Part shown: one piece after another, positions 8,891 through 18,083 of the stretch
Layout: each line of letters begins with the position of its first letter
How positions within the stretch are numbered: the first letter of the stretch is position 1
DNA from: a beta proteobacterium AAP51
GTDB taxonomy: Bacteria; Pseudomonadota; Gammaproteobacteria; Burkholderiales; Burkholderiaceae_C
Direction of reading: 5' to 3'
Length of the DNA: 64,000 bases
NCBI GenBank assembly: GCA_001295905.1
Contig: LJHT01000061.1
Coordinates: 1 to 64,000 of the forward strand
Program-made: the position numbers and the translations under genes
Notes under the pieces: generated by a model
What the model saw: the letters and a program-made list of their open reading frames with translations, nothing else
Databases searched by the model: none
Told to the model about the DNA's origin: nothing

Positions 8891-10118
8891 TCTCGATCAC
8901 CAGGCCCTGGGCCTGGTTGGCCACCGGCGCGCTCTGACCGCTGAGGTCGCCCGCCGCCGGCGCCGCCTGGCCGCTCTTGCTGACCCGCGCGCTCACCACC
9001 ACCTGCGCGAACTGCGACAGCTTCATCGCCGGCGACATGGCCATGCTGTCATCCAGGCGGAAGCTCACCGGCAGGTCCTTCACCTGGTGGCGCAGGATGG
9101 CCAGCGGCATGCGCGCACCTTCGGCCGGCCGCGCGAAGATGAAGACCACGTCGTCGGGCTTGGCCAGGGCCGCCACCGAAGGCGCCAGCCGCACCGTGCC
9201 GGTGAGCACAGCGCCTGCCGCCGCCTGGCCACCGGCCGAGGCCGGCGTGGCCGGCGCAGCGCCCGCAGCGGGCACGGCCTGGGTTTGGGGTGCCACGCGC
9301 GGCCCGGCCGGCATGCCGCCGAGCTTGCGCGCTTCGTCGATGCTGCCTTGCAGCTGGGCCAGGAAGGGGCTGTCGGGCGGCGACACGCGGGCCAGGCGCT
9401 CCCAGTGCTGCACGGCGGTGGTGTAGTCCTTGTTGTTGAAGGCGCCGGTGCCGGCCAGGGCCAGGCCCTTGGCGTTGTCGGGGTCCATGCGCAAGGCGCG
9501 CTGCACCAGGACCATGGGCTCGCCGTCCAACACGCGGCCGTTGGCCATGGCCAGCGCGTCGGCGTAGTCCACGAGCAGGCTGGGGTCGGCGCCGACGATT
9601 TCCACCGCCTTGGCGAAAGCCGGCACGGCATCGGCATGCCGGCCCATGCGCACGTAGGAACGGGCCAGCAAGGCCCAGCCCTCGGCGTTGGCCGGTTCCT
9701 GGGCCATGCGGGCGGCCAGCTGGTCCACCGCGGCCACGAACTGCTCAGGCGTCATGGCCGGCGCCTCGGCGGCGGGCACGGCCGAGCCGGGCGGGCCGGC
9801 ACTGGGCAGGCCCGGCGAGCCATAGACCATGTAGCCCACCGCCGCCAGCACCAGCACGCTGCCGTACACGCCGGCCAGCAGGCCCTTCGACGGCTTGGCC
9901 GGCCGGGCTGCGGTGGCCTCCGCCACGGGCGCAGCGGCCGCGCCGGCGGGTTGCGCCATCACTAGGTCGAGTAGCTCGCGCTCCAGCGGCGTACGCGCGG
10001 CGGCATAGGCTTCTTCGCCCAGCGTGCCTTCTTCGTGCAGCGCCTTGAGTTGCTGCAGCTTCTGCCGCAGTGCGGTGATGGGGTCGGGCGTGGCGGCTTG
10101 GTTCTCGGGTGCGGTCAT
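8868..10118 (-). CDS. ccmI: Cytochrome c maturation apocytochrome chaperone CcmI (TPR protein)
   Basis: A 416-residue protein. An N-terminal helical segment (ITALRQKLQQLKALHEEGTL) typical of the CcmI/CycH group precedes a single membrane helix (about residues 80-100, LLAGVYGSVLVLAAVGYMVYG). A periplasmic TPR region follows (about 140-270, including EGWALLARSYVRMGRHADAVPAF and VQRALRMDPDNAKGLALAG). The C-terminal beta-rich domain has the DDVVFIFARPAEGARMPLAI segment seen in CcmI. CcmI binds the apocytochrome C-terminus and delivers it to the CcmFH ligase. It is the last gene of the ccm operon and overlaps ccmH by 4 nt (ATGA). Many CcmI proteins have two N-terminal helices, but only one is evident here. 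Confidence 0.9.
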   Translation of the reverse strand: MTAPENQAATPDPITALRQKLQQLKALHEEGTLGEEAYAAARTPLERELLDLVMAQPAGAAAAPVAEATAARPAKPSKGLLAGVYGSVLVLAAVGYMVYGSPGLPSAGPPGSAVPAAEAPAMTPEQFVAAVDQLAARMAQEPANAEGWALLARSYVRMGRHADAVPAFAKAVEIVGADPSLLVDYADALAMANGRVLDGEPMVLVQRALRMDPDNAKGLALAGTGAFNNKDYTTAVQHWERLARVSPPDSPFLAQLQGSIDEARKLGGMPAGPRVAPQTQAVPAAGAAPATPASAGGQAAAGAVLTGTVRLAPSVAALAKPDDVVFIFARPAEGARMPLAILRHQVKDLPVSFRLDDSMAMSPAMKLSQFAQVVVSARVSKSGQAAPAAGDLSGQSAPVANQAQGLVIEINEVVKP

Positions 10119-10648
10119 CGGGGGTCCAGGCGCTGTGCGGGCTCGGCCGCCGCCAGTTCATCGTCGTCGGTGTCGAAAGCGCTCGGGGCCAGGCGGCTGC
10201 GCCGGCGCAGGATGAGCCACAGCGTCAGCAGGCCCACGCCCAGCAGCAGTGGCGGGCCGAACCACAGCAGCGCCGTGGTGCTCTTCACCGGCGGGCGGTA
10301 GAGCACGAAGTCGCCGTAGCGCGCGGTCATGAATTCGAGGATCTCGCGTTCGCTCTTGCCCTCGGTGAGCATGTTGCGCACCTGGTTGCGCAGGTCCACG
10401 GCAAGGGCGGCTTCGCTGTCGGCGATGGTCTGGTTCTGGCAGACCAGGCAGCGCAGTTCGGCCGAGATGTCGAGCACTCGCCGCTCGAGCGCCGGGTTCG
10501 AGTTGGCCGGCGGCGCCATGCCCGGGGTCTGCGCGGCGGCGGCGCCCGTCAGCGCGACGGCGAGGGCCGCCCCTTGCAAGGCCTTGCGCAGGCCTGTGGC
10601 CAGGCCCCGGCACAGGCCCGGCAGCCAGGCGTTCAACAGCTCAGGCAT
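10115..10648 (-). CDS. ccmH: Cytochrome c maturation protein CcmH (thiol reductase)
   Basis: A 177-residue protein with an N-terminal signal/anchor (ALQGAALAVALTGAAAAQT), the CcmH/CcmL redox motif LRCLVCQNQTIADS (CxxC), the EGKSEREILEFMTARYGDFVLYRPP block and a C-terminal membrane helix (LLWFGPPLLLGVGLLTLWLIL). It keeps apocytochrome CxxCH cysteines reduced for heme ligation in the periplasm. It overlaps ccmG by 8 nt and ccmI by 4 nt. It is the short CcmH form, with the TPR part supplied by the separate ccmI. Confidence 0.95.
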   Translation of the reverse strand: MPELLNAWLPGLCRGLATGLRKALQGAALAVALTGAAAAQTPGMAPPANSNPALERRVLDISAELRCLVCQNQTIADSEAALAVDLRNQVRNMLTEGKSEREILEFMTARYGDFVLYRPPVKSTTALLWFGPPLLLGVGLLTLWLILRRRSRLAPSAFDTDDDELAAAEPAQRLDPR

Positions 10649-11171
10649 TGAGTTCTTTCAACAGCGGCTCGAGTTCTTCGCGCAAGACCTGCGGCGTGAG
10701 CGGCCCGATGTGCTTGAAGCGGATGACACCCTGGCGGTCGATGACGAAGGTTTCCGGCACGCCGTAGACGCCGTAGTCGATGCCCACCAGGCCTTTCAGG
10801 TCGCTGGCGCTCGCGGTGTAGGGGTTGCCATGGCGCCCCAGCCAGGCAATGGCGTCGGCGGGCTTGTCCTTGTAGTTCAGGCCCACCATGGTGACCGGGT
10901 TGCGCCGCGCCAAATCAACCAGCAGCGGGTGCTCTTCCAGGCAGGGCTGGCACCACGAGGCCCAGACGTTCAGCACCCACACCTTGCCAGCCATGTCTTG
11001 CCGCGTGATGGTCTGCGCCGCGTTGTCCAGGCGCGGCAGGCTGAACTCGGGCGCGGGCTTGCCGATCAGCGGCGAAGGCACCTCGCGCGGGTTCAGGCCC
11101 AGCCCCACGCCCAGGAAGCCGAGCAGCACCACAAAGCCTGCCAGCGGCAGGAGGAACTGCCAACGCTTCAT
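10641..11171 (-). CDS. ccmG: Thiol:disulfide interchange protein CcmG/DsbE
   Basis: A 176-residue membrane-anchored periplasmic thioredoxin. It has an N-terminal helix (FLLPLAGFVVLLGFLGVGLGL), then IGKPAPEFSLPRLD, the active site VWASWCQPCLEEHP (WCxxC) and a cis-Pro region (YGVYGVPETFVID) as in DsbE/CcmG. It passes reducing power from CcdA/DsbD to CcmH or apocytochromes. It overlaps ccmF by 4 nt. Neither CcdA nor DsbD is in this window. Confidence 0.95.
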   Translation of the reverse strand: MKRWQFLLPLAGFVVLLGFLGVGLGLNPREVPSPLIGKPAPEFSLPRLDNAAQTITRQDMAGKVWVLNVWASWCQPCLEEHPLLVDLARRNPVTMVGLNYKDKPADAIAWLGRHGNPYTASASDLKGLVGIDYGVYGVPETFVIDRQGVIRFKHIGPLTPQVLREELEPLLKELNA

Positions 11172-13162
11172 GCCGCAGCCACACCCCGGTTGGCGGCGGC
11201 ATCGCCGCTTTCCTGCTCACGCCGCGCGGTGCGGTAGCGCCGGTCGGCGGCGGCCAGCAGGCCGCCCAGGGCCATGAGCGCGCAGCCGCCCCAGATCCAG
11301 GTGACGAAGGGCTTGTAGTAGAGGCGCACCACCCAGGACGTGCCATTGTCCGAAGGCTGGCCCAGCGAGACGTAGATGTCGCCCATCGGCCGGCTGCGGA
11401 TGGCGGCTTCGGTCATGGGGTTCTGCTGCACGCGGTAGACGCGCTTCTCGGGCCGCAGCTGCGCCAGTTCCTTGCCGTTCTTGCTGAGCACCACCAGGCC
11501 CTGCACGGCGCGGTAGTTCGGGCCTTCGACGTTGCGCACGCCCTGGAAGGTGAAGGTGTAGCCGGCGATTTCGGCCGCCTGCCCGACGTCCATGGACATG
11601 TCCTTCTCCACCTCGTAGGTGCGCACCATGGTCACGCCGATGATGAACACGCCGATGCCCACGTGCGCCAGCATCATGCCCTTCATCGCACGCGGCACGA
11701 GGTTGAAGCGGTGCCACAGCGAGGTCTGCACGCCACCCACCGGACGCAGGCGTTCCCACAGGTCGGTGGCCACCGAGGCGAAGACCCAGAAGCCCATCAG
11801 CAGCCCCAGGCCGCCCATGATGGAGATGCGGCCTTCCAGCAGTTCGGCGCCCACCGTGCACACCACTGCCACCACGGCGGCCCAGCGCAGGCGCTTGGCG
11901 AGGTCGGGCAGCTCGGCCTTCTTCCAGCGCGCCAGCGTACCTATGCCCATCAGGAACACCAGCGGCGCCATCAAAGGCACGAACACGGCGTCGAAGTAGG
12001 GCGGGCCCACAGAGATCTTGCCCATGCCCAGGGAATCGAGCAGCAGCGGGTACAGCGTGCCCAGCAGCACGGCGGCCGTGGCCACCACCAGCAGCACGTT
12101 GTTGGCGAGCAGGAAGCTCTCGCGCGAAACGGGTTCGAAGCGCCCGCCCAGGCCCACCTTCTGCGCACGCCAGGCGTACAACGTGAGCGAGATGCCGATC
12201 ACCAGCGCCAGGAAGACGAGGATGAAGAAGCCGCGCTCGGGGTCGGTGGCGAAGGCGTGCACGGAAGACAGCACGCCCGAACGCACGAGGAAGGTGCCCA
12301 GCAGGCTGAGCGAAAAGGCGCTGATGGCCAGAAGCACCGTCCAGGCCTTGAAGGCGCCGCGTTTTTCGGTGACGGCCAGCGAGTGGATCAGTGCCGTGCC
12401 CACCAGCCAGGGCATGAAGCTGGCGTTTTCCACCGGGTCCCAGAACCACCAGCCGCCCCAGCCGAGTTCGTAGTAGGCCCACCAGCTGCCCAGGGCGATG
12501 CCCAGGGTGAGGAAGATCCACGCGGCGGTGGTCCAGGGGCGCGTCCAGCGCGCCCATTGCGCGTCGAGGTTGCCGCCGATCAGCGCCGCCACCGCAAAGG
12601 CGAAGGCCACCGAGAAGCCCACGTAGCCCATGTAGAGCATGGGCGGGTGGAAGATCATGCCGGGGTCTTGCAGCAGCGGGTTCAGGTCGCGGCCCTCCGC
12701 GGGATGCGGACTCAGGCGCTCGAAGGGGTTGCTGGTGACCAGGGTGAAGAGCAGGAAGCCCACCGTCAGCCAGCCCATCACGGCCAGGATGCGCGCCACC
12801 ATCACATCGGGCAGGTTCTTGCTGAAGCGCGCCACGGCCAGCATCCAGCCCGCCTGCATCAGCAGCCACAGCAGCATCGAGCCTTCATGGCCGCCCCACA
12901 CCGCCGTGATGCGGTAGTACCAGGGCAGTTCGCTGTTGGAGTTCTCGGCCACGTAGAGCACCGAGAAGTCGTGCTCCAGGAAGGCCCACACCAGCGCCAG
13001 GAAGGGCAGCAGGGTCAGCAGGAAGAGCAGGTCGGTGGCGGGCCGGGCCAGCGCCATCCAGTCCTTGCGGCCCATCTGCGCGCCCACCAGGGGCACGATG
13101 CCGACGGCCAGCGAGACCCCCAGCGCCAGCCAGAGGATGAAGTGCCCCAGTTCAGGAATCAT
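11168..13162 (-). CDS. ccmF: Heme lyase subunit CcmF
   Basis: A 664-residue polytopic inner-membrane protein with the WWD heme-handling motif ([19 protein letters not shown], about residues 233-251). Conserved histidines lie in flanking loops ([22 protein letters not shown]). It also has a long periplasmic C-terminal region with the conserved [11 protein letters not shown] and GDIYVSLG segments, and a final helix. CcmF with CcmH attaches heme to apocytochrome c. It overlaps ccmE and ccmG by 4 nt each, which implies translational coupling. Length and motifs are normal for the family. Confidence 0.97.
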   Translation of the reverse strand: MIPELGHFILWLALGVSLAVGIVPLVGAQMGRKDWMALARPATDLLFLLTLLPFLALVWAFLEHDFSVLYVAENSNSELPWYYRITAVWGGHEGSMLLWLLMQAGWMLAVARFSKNLPDVMVARILAVMGWLTVGFLLFTLVTSNPFERLSPHPAEGRDLNPLLQDPGMIFHPPMLYMGYVGFSVAFAFAVAALIGGNLDAQWARWTRPWTTAAWIFLTLGIALGSWWAYYELGWGGWWFWDPVENASFMPWLVGTALIHSLAVTEKRGAFKAWTVLLAISAFSLSLLGTFLVRSGVLSSVHAFATDPERGFFILVFLALVIGISLTLYAWRAQKVGLGGRFEPVSRESFLLANNVLLVVATAAVLLGTLYPLLLDSLGMGKISVGPPYFDAVFVPLMAPLVFLMGIGTLARWKKAELPDLAKRLRWAAVVAVVCTVGAELLEGRISIMGGLGLLMGFWVFASVATDLWERLRPVGGVQTSLWHRFNLVPRAMKGMMLAHVGIGVFIIGVTMVRTYEVEKDMSMDVGQAAEIAGYTFTFQGVRNVEGPNYRAVQGLVVLSKNGKELAQLRPEKRVYRVQQNPMTEAAIRSRPMGDIYVSLGQPSDNGTSWVVRLYYKPFVTWIWGGCALMALGGLLAAADRRYRTARREQESGDAAANRGVAAA

Positions 13163-13638
13163 TGCGCCGCCTCCTTGACCAGGGTCTGGTTCATCTGCTG
13201 GTAGCTGCCGGCCTTGTAGCCGGCCGATTTCGCGTTCTTCAGCGCTTCGGCGGCCTCGGGCGGCATGTAGTTCTCGTCGTGCTTGGCCAGCACCTCGCGG
13301 GCTTCGAAGACGCCGGCCTTCAGCTGGCCCTGCGCGACCACGCCTTTGCCCTCTTGGAACAGGTCGGGCAGGATGCCGGTGTAGCGCACGGGCACCTTCT
13401 GCGCGGTGTCGGTGATGACGAACTGCACCAGCGTGCCATCAACTTTGACCGAGCCTTCTTCCACCAGGCCACCCACGCGGAAGGTGCGTGCGGCCGGGGC
13501 TTCCTGTGCGGCCACTTGCGTGGGGGAATAGAAGAACACCAGGTTGCTCTGGAAGGCGTTCAGCACCAGCGCGACGATGGCCCCGGAGGCTGCCACCAGC
13601 CCACCGATGGCCGCCAGCTTCTTGTGACGCGGTTTCAT
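13159..13638 (-). CDS. ccmE: Heme chaperone CcmE
   Basis: A 159-residue protein beginning [15 protein letters not shown], a classic CcmE start, with one membrane anchor and a periplasmic OB-fold. The heme-binding motif is near the C-terminus ([13 protein letters not shown]), where the His forms a covalent bond to heme. The [12 protein letters not shown] and [15 protein letters not shown] blocks are conserved. The frame is open farther upstream, but ATG 13638 overlaps the ccmD stop by 4 nt and matches family N-termini. It hands heme from CcmC to CcmF. Confidence 0.96.
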   Translation of the reverse strand: MKPRHKKLAAIGGLVAASGAIVALVLNAFQSNLVFFYSPTQVAAQEAPAARTFRVGGLVEEGSVKVDGTLVQFVITDTAQKVPVRYTGILPDLFQEGKGVVAQGQLKAGVFEAREVLAKHDENYMPPEAAEALKNAKSAGYKAGSYQQMNQTLVKEAAQ

Positions 13639-13814
13639 GAGTTCTCCTCGGAGTCGGGGTCTTGCCGGGCGGCTTCGCGCAGCGCCTGGCGGTGGCGGTG
13701 GCGGGCCAGCAGCGGCTCGGCAAGCATGAAGGCGGCGCTGACGGCGTAGGCCATCCAGACGAAAAAGCCGTAACCGCCCATCGCGAAGAATTCGGAGGCG
13801 CTGTTCCAGTTCAT
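13635..13814 (-). CDS. ccmD: Heme exporter protein CcmD
   Basis: A 59-residue protein: [19 protein letters not shown], then a single membrane helix ([19 protein letters not shown]) and a basic tail ([13 protein letters not shown]). The [11 protein letters not shown] core is the CcmD signature. It helps release holo-CcmE from the CcmABC transporter. It overlaps both ccmC and ccmE by 4 nt. It is easily missed because of its size. Confidence 0.9.
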   Translation of the reverse strand: MNWNSASEFFAMGGYGFFVWMAYAVSAAFMLAEPLLARHRHRQALREAARQDPDSEENS

Positions 13815-14584
13815 TCCTTGATTCTCCTCTGCGCCACGGCGGCCACCCATCCTGCATGGGCATCGCGCTCCACCGCCATGGCGCGGGCGCGCATGAACAC
13901 CACCGCGAAGGCATAGGCCCAGCAGGCCACGGTCATCAGCAGCATGGCGGTGAGCATGGTGTCGGCCATCTTGGGCGCGGCCGTGAGGCTGACACTGGCG
14001 CCCTGGTGCAGCGTGTTCCACCACTTCACGCTGAAGTAGATGATGGGCACGTTGACGCTGCCCACGATAGCCAGCAGCGCCCCGGCCTGGTCGGCGCGGC
14101 GGGGGTCGTCGATGGCGTTCACCAGCGCGATGTAGCCCAGATAGAGGAAGAGCAGGATGAGCTCGGTGGTCAGGCGCGCGTCCCACACCCAGTAGGTGCC
14201 CCAGGTGGGCTTGCCCCAGACGGCGCCCGTCCACAGCGCCAGGAAGGTGAACATGGCGCCGGTGGGCGCAATGGCCCGTGCCAGCACCGAGGCCATGCGC
14301 GCGTTGAAGGCCCAGCCGATGCCGGCCCAGAAGGCCATCACCAGGTACAGCAGCATCGACATCCAGGCCACGGGCACGTGGATGAAGATGATGCGGTAGA
14401 CCTCGCCTTGCGTGGCGTCGGTGGGCGCGACGAAAAAGCCCATGTACAGCCCGACGGCCGCAAAGCCGGCAAAGACCAGCCAGCACACCGGTATCAACCA
14501 GCCGGCCAGGGCGTAGAAGCGCGAAGGCGCGGCGAAGGTGAAGAGGCGCAACCCGGGGTCGGGTTTGGCAGCGGCCTTGTTCAA
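13811..14584 (-). CDS. ccmC: Heme exporter/heme handling protein CcmC
   Basis: A 257-residue polytopic membrane protein. It has the WWD-type signature [18 protein letters not shown] and conserved His residues in [11 protein letters not shown] and [10 protein letters not shown], typical of CcmC, which binds heme and loads it on CcmE. The reading frame is open upstream to 14746, inside ccmB. A TTG at 14584 has GAGGAA 6 nt upstream and gives [15 protein letters not shown], so I take it as the start. No suitable in-frame ATG lies near. It overlaps ccmD by 4 nt. Confidence 0.93.
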   Translation of the reverse strand: MNKAAAKPDPGLRLFTFAAPSRFYALAGWLIPVCWLVFAGFAAVGLYMGFFVAPTDATQGEVYRIIFIHVPVAWMSMLLYLVMAFWAGIGWAFNARMASVLARAIAPTGAMFTFLALWTGAVWGKPTWGTYWVWDARLTTELILLFLYLGYIALVNAIDDPRRADQAGALLAIVGSVNVPIIYFSVKWWNTLHQGASVSLTAAPKMADTMLTAMLLMTVACWAYAFAVVFMRARAMAVERDAHAGWVAAVAQRRIKE

Positions 14585-14590
14585 GGGGCG

Positions 14591-14596
14591 TTCCTC
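14591..14596 (-). promoter_or_regulatory. Ribosome binding site supporting a TTG start for ccmC
   Basis: GAGGAA on the minus strand lies 6 nt before TTG 14584. This gene's start sits in a 31-nt gap after ccmB rather than overlapping it, unlike most junctions in this operon. Confidence 0.5.
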
Positions 14597-14615
14597 GTGC
14601 AGTTCATGGGGCGTT

Positions 14616-15302
14616 TCACTCGGTGGAGATGCGCAGGGCGGCCGCGGTGGCCAGCGGCGCGCCGATGGCCGTGGCGATGAGCAGCGCGCCCAGCAACGAA
14701 AAGTGGCCCTGGGGCGACATGCCTGCCTCCACGGTGCCCACCGCACCGGCCCCGAAGATGAGCGCCGGCGTGGCCAGCGGCAGCACGATCAGGATGAGCA
14801 GCATGCCACCGCTGCGCAGCCCCAGCGTCAGTGCGGCTCCCAGGCCGCCCAGCAGGCTGAGCACGGGCGTGCCCAGGGCCAGCCCGGCCACCAGCGCGGC
14901 CAGCGCCGGCCCCGACATGCCGAAAAGCAGCCCCACCAGCGGCGTGGCGACGATCAGCGGCAGGCCCGTCACCAACCAGTGCGCCGTGCACTTGGCCGCC
15001 GCCACGGCGATCGCCGAGGTGGGGGCCAGCAGCATCTGCTCGAGCGAACCGTCGGCCAGATCGCCGGCGAACAGCGAGCCCACCGACAGCATCGAGGCCA
15101 GCAGCGCACAGACCCACACCACGCCCGGTGCCATATCGCGCAGCATGCCGGGCTCGGGGCCCACGCCCAGCGGGAACAGGCTGATGGCGACGATGAAGAA
15201 GGCCAGCGGCAACAGCGCGTCGATGCGGCGGCGCGAGGCCAGCTTGAGGTCACGCGCCAGGATGCTGGAGTACACGGCCCAGGTGCCGCCTTCGCCGTTC
15301 AT
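14616..15302 (-). CDS. ccmB: Heme exporter membrane subunit CcmB
   Basis: A 228-residue protein with six hydrophobic segments. It begins MNGEGGTWAVYSSILARDLKL, followed by FFIVAISLFPLGVGPEP, and carries the family's ADGSLEQMLLAP segment. It is the permease partner of the CcmA ATPase in the CcmABCD complex, which acts in release of holo-CcmE. The frame extends upstream, but ATG 15302 overlaps the ccmA stop by 4 nt and matches the family start. Confidence 0.95.
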   Translation of the reverse strand: MNGEGGTWAVYSSILARDLKLASRRRIDALLPLAFFIVAISLFPLGVGPEPGMLRDMAPGVVWVCALLASMLSVGSLFAGDLADGSLEQMLLAPTSAIAVAAAKCTAHWLVTGLPLIVATPLVGLLFGMSGPALAALVAGLALGTPVLSLLGGLGAALTLGLRSGGMLLILIVLPLATPALIFGAGAVGTVEAGMSPQGHFSLLGALLIATAIGAPLATAAALRISTE

Positions 15303-16012
15303 GGCGCGGGCTCGGCAACTGCGCGCGCCGGGCGACGCACCGGGGCGTGGTCTTCCAGGTCCAGCACGGTGGGCACAGGCTGCAGCAGCGTGAGGGGTTG
15401 ATGGCTGGTCAGCAGCACGCAGCCGCCAGCCGCGGCGTGCTCGGTGATCACTTCGTTCAGGGCGGTGATGCCTTCGGTGTCCAGCGCGTCGAAGGGCTCG
15501 TCCAGCAGCCACAAAGGGCTGGCACGCTGCAGCACCAGGCGCGACAAGGCCACACGGCGGCGCTGCCCCTGGCTGAGCGTGCGCACCGGCGCGTGGCGGC
15601 GGTTGAAGATGCCCAGGCGGCGCAGTGCGCCTTCAACCTCGGCCTGGCTGCTGGGCAGGCCGTGCAGGCGGGCCAGGAACTGCAGCGCCTCGCTGGCGCT
15701 GAGGTCTTCCTTCAGCGCGTTCTGGTGGCCGATGTAAAGCCACTGCTGCCGCCAGGCCGCACCGCCCTCGCGCAGCGTGCGGCCGCCGATGTGCAGGCTG
15801 CCCGCCATCGGCGTGGACAGGCCGGCCAGCAGGCGCAGCAGGCTGGTCTTGCCGCGGCCGTTGCGCCCGCGCAGCCAGGTCACGCTGCCGGGTGCCAGTT
15901 GCAGGTTCAGGCCTTCGAACAAGGCGCGGTCGCCGCGCTGGCCCGCCAGCCCTTCGGTCTGAAGCACCCAGCGCAGCGCGGGCGTCGCCGTGCCGGTGGA
16001 AGTGGGGGCCAT
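15299..16012 (-). CDS. ccmA: Heme exporter ATP-binding subunit CcmA
   Basis: An ABC ATPase of 237 residues. Walker A is RGRNGRGKTSLLRLLAG, the signature motif is LSQGQRRRVALSRL, Walker B is LWLLDEPFDALD, and the switch His is in LLTSHQPL. It is the first gene of the ccm operon. An in-frame TTG lies four codons upstream of ATG 16012. ATG is preferred, although its ribosome site is weak. The 127-bp gap to the aldehyde dehydrogenase gene should hold the operon promoter, but I see no convincing boxes. Confidence 0.95.
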   Translation of the reverse strand: MAPTSTGTATPALRWVLQTEGLAGQRGDRALFEGLNLQLAPGSVTWLRGRNGRGKTSLLRLLAGLSTPMAGSLHIGGRTLREGGAAWRQQWLYIGHQNALKEDLSASEALQFLARLHGLPSSQAEVEGALRRLGIFNRRHAPVRTLSQGQRRRVALSRLVLQRASPLWLLDEPFDALDTEGITALNEVITEHAAAGGCVLLTSHQPLTLLQPVPTVLDLEDHAPVRRPARAVAEPAP

Positions 16013-16139
16013 GGATAACGACAAGGGCAGACAGGGCGGGGGGATGCGCCAGCGGCGCAGGGCAGCCCCCGAGTGTAAGAGGCGCCGCCTGCCCGGGCCG
16101 TGCGTGGGGCGCTGGTTCAGGCGCCCGGCTTGAGCAAGA

Positions 16140-17558
16140 TCAGTAACGCTTCATCAAGGCCAGCAGGCGGCGCATCAAGGGCCGGTAAGGCGGCATGAAC
16201 AAGGCCATGCCATTGAAGCGAGACTGGCGGAACACGGGCTTGAGCTTGCTGAAGGTGTCGAAGCCCCAGCGCCCGTGGTAGTGGCCCATGCCCGAGGCGC
16301 CGACGCCGCCGAAAGGCAAGCTGTGCTGGGCGATGTGCAGCAGGGTGTCGTTCACCGTCACGCCGCCGGCGGGCAGCTGGCGCAGCGCGGCATCGGTGCG
16401 CGCGCGGTCGTGGTCGAACCAGTACAGCGCCAGCGGGTGCGGCCGGGCGTTGATGAAGGCCAGGGCTTCGTTCAGGTCGTCGTAGGGCACCAGCGGCAGC
16501 AGCGGGCCGAAGATCTCTTCGCGCATCACCTCGGTGTCGGCGGGCGGGTTCAGCAGCAGCACGGGGGCCAGGCGGTGGCGCGCATCGTCGCGCGCCGGGC
16601 CTTCGAACAGCACCTCGGCCGGCGTGCCGCGGGCCGTGGCTTCTTCCAGCGCTTGCACCAGCCGCGCCTGGTGGCGGGGGTGGATGACGCTGCAGTAGTC
16701 GGCATCGGCCAGCCCGGTGGGGTGCGAGCGCCGCGCCTGGGCCCGCGCCGCCTCCACGAAGGCGGGCATCTGGGCGCGCGGCAGCAGCACGTAGTCGGGC
16801 GCGATGCAGGTCTGGCCGGCGTTGATGAGCTTGCCGGCCAGGATGCGCTGCACCGCGTGCGCCAACGGGTAGCCGGGGGTGATGACAGCCGGCGACTTGC
16901 CGCCAAGTTCCAGCGTCACCGGCGTCAGGTGGGCCGCGGCCGCGGCCATCACCTTGCGGCCCACGGGGGTGGAGCCGGTGAACAGCAGGTGGTCGAAGGG
17001 CAGGGCGCTGAAGGCGGCCGCCACCTCGGGGCCGCCGTTGACGATGCACACCTCGTCGGCCGAGAACGCCTGCTCGCACAGGCGCTGGAACAGGGCCGAG
17101 AACACCGGCGTCAGCTCCGACATCTTCACCATCACGCGATTGCCCGCCGCCAGCGCGGCCGCCATCGGCCCGATGGCCAGGTACAACGGGTAGTTCCAGG
17201 GCACGATGACCCCCACCACGCCCAGCGGCTGCGGCAGCACCTGGGCGGTGGCGGGCAGGAACCACTTGCCTACCGGCGCCCGCCGGGGCTTCATCCAGCC
17301 TTGGCCGTGGCGCAGCGCGGTCTTGGTCTCTTCCAGGCTGGGCCAGATCTCGGCCAGCTCGGTCTCCGTGGCCGGGCGGCCCCCGAAATCGGCATGGATG
17401 GCCTGCACAATCTCGGCCTCGTGACTGTGCAGCAGGGTCTGCAGGCGTTGCAGGCGGCGGGCGCGCACGGCCCAGGGCACGTCGCGCTGGCTGGCAGTGG
17501 CGCTGCGCTGCCGTTCAAAGGCCAGCAGCAGGTCTTCGGGCAGGTCTTGCGGCTTCAT
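16140..17558 (-). CDS. Coniferyl-aldehyde dehydrogenase-like aldehyde dehydrogenase
   Basis: A 472-residue NAD(P)-dependent aldehyde dehydrogenase. Visible catalytic residues are Asn122 (VPWNYPLYL), Glu217 (LELGGKSP) and Cys251 (NAGQTCIAPDYVLLP). The cofactor loop is FTGSTPVGRKV and the conserved REEIFGPLLPL is present. The NAGQTCIAPDY context, short length and C-terminal hydrophobic tail (MPPYRPLMRRLLALMKRY) place it in the class-3 / coniferyl aldehyde dehydrogenase group acting on aromatic or fatty aldehydes. The substrate is not provable from sequence. It appears monocistronic, upstream of and co-directional with ccmA. Confidence 0.88.
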   Translation of the reverse strand: MKPQDLPEDLLLAFERQRSATASQRDVPWAVRARRLQRLQTLLHSHEAEIVQAIHADFGGRPATETELAEIWPSLEETKTALRHGQGWMKPRRAPVGKWFLPATAQVLPQPLGVVGVIVPWNYPLYLAIGPMAAALAAGNRVMVKMSELTPVFSALFQRLCEQAFSADEVCIVNGGPEVAAAFSALPFDHLLFTGSTPVGRKVMAAAAAHLTPVTLELGGKSPAVITPGYPLAHAVQRILAGKLINAGQTCIAPDYVLLPRAQMPAFVEAARAQARRSHPTGLADADYCSVIHPRHQARLVQALEEATARGTPAEVLFEGPARDDARHRLAPVLLLNPPADTEVMREEIFGPLLPLVPYDDLNEALAFINARPHPLALYWFDHDRARTDAALRQLPAGGVTVNDTLLHIAQHSLPFGGVGASGMGHYHGRWGFDTFSKLKPVFRQSRFNGMALFMPPYRPLMRRLLALMKRY

Positions 17559-17722
17559 GGCGATATGGTAGACCCGGCCCGGGCCGGCGGGTGGGTGCGG
17601 CTCCTCAGTCGCCCCTGGGCCGAGCCCTTGGGCTGAAACGGGGATGGCGTGAAATCTTGCACCCCCGCTCGGGGCCGGGCCGCGCTACCTTCCGGGCTCG
17701 TCCCTTTTGCGAGGCCTCTGCC

Positions 17723-18022
17723 ATGCTTTCCACCGCTTCCATGGCCTTGAGTGGCATGAATGCTGCGCAGGAAAACCTGCGCAGCCGTGGCCACAACATC
17801 GCCAATCTCGGCACGCAGAACTTCCGCCGTGAGCAGGTGCAGCAGGCCGAGGCCGCTGCCGGCGGCACGGTCACCACCCTGGTGCGCGCCCCCGTGCCGG
17901 GCCCGGCCATGGCCGAAGACCTGGTGGGCCAGCTGCAGGCCAAGAACGCCTTCATGGCCAACCTGGCCGTGTTCAAGAGCGCCGACCGCATGGCCGACGC
18001 CTTGGTGAACATGAAGGCCTGA
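17723..18022 (+). CDS. Short flagellar rod/axial-protein-like protein
   Basis: A 99-residue protein beginning MLSTASMALSGMNAAQENL. It has the axial-protein N-terminal motif (ENLRSRGHNIANLGTQNFRRE, compare the ASNxAN pattern of FlgB/C/F/G) and a C-terminal axial helix (QAKNAFMANLAVFKSADRMADALVNM, compare NxxxxKTxDxM). Only about 30 residues, Ala/Gly/Pro-rich, lie between the two helices, so it lacks the large domains of genuine rod or hook proteins (FlgC is about 135, FlgG about 260). No other flagellar gene is in the window. The start at 17723 follows GAGGCCTCTGCC, a weak ribosome site. Whether it is assembled into a flagellum is unknown. Confidence 0.7.
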   Translation: MLSTASMALSGMNAAQENLRSRGHNIANLGTQNFRREQVQQAEAAAGGTVTTLVRAPVPGPAMAEDLVGQLQAKNAFMANLAVFKSADRMADALVNMKA

Positions 18023-18045
18023 ATGAAGGCCTAGCCCGGGGCGCC

Positions 18046-18065
18046 GGGCAGCCGCGGTGCTGCCC
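18046..18065. terminator. Hairpin between convergent genes
   Basis: GGGCAGC and GCTGCCC (7 bp, perfect) enclose a 6-nt loop between the convergent rod-like gene and hppA. There is no T-run, so at most it assists termination. Confidence 0.35.
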
Positions 18066-18083
18066 AGCGTGCCTTGATGTGGT

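Noticed and set aside
17645-17661. A sigma-54-like box (TGGC...TTGCA) upstream of the flagellar-like gene
   Set aside because: The spacing between the GG and GC elements is 11 nt rather than the strictly required 10.
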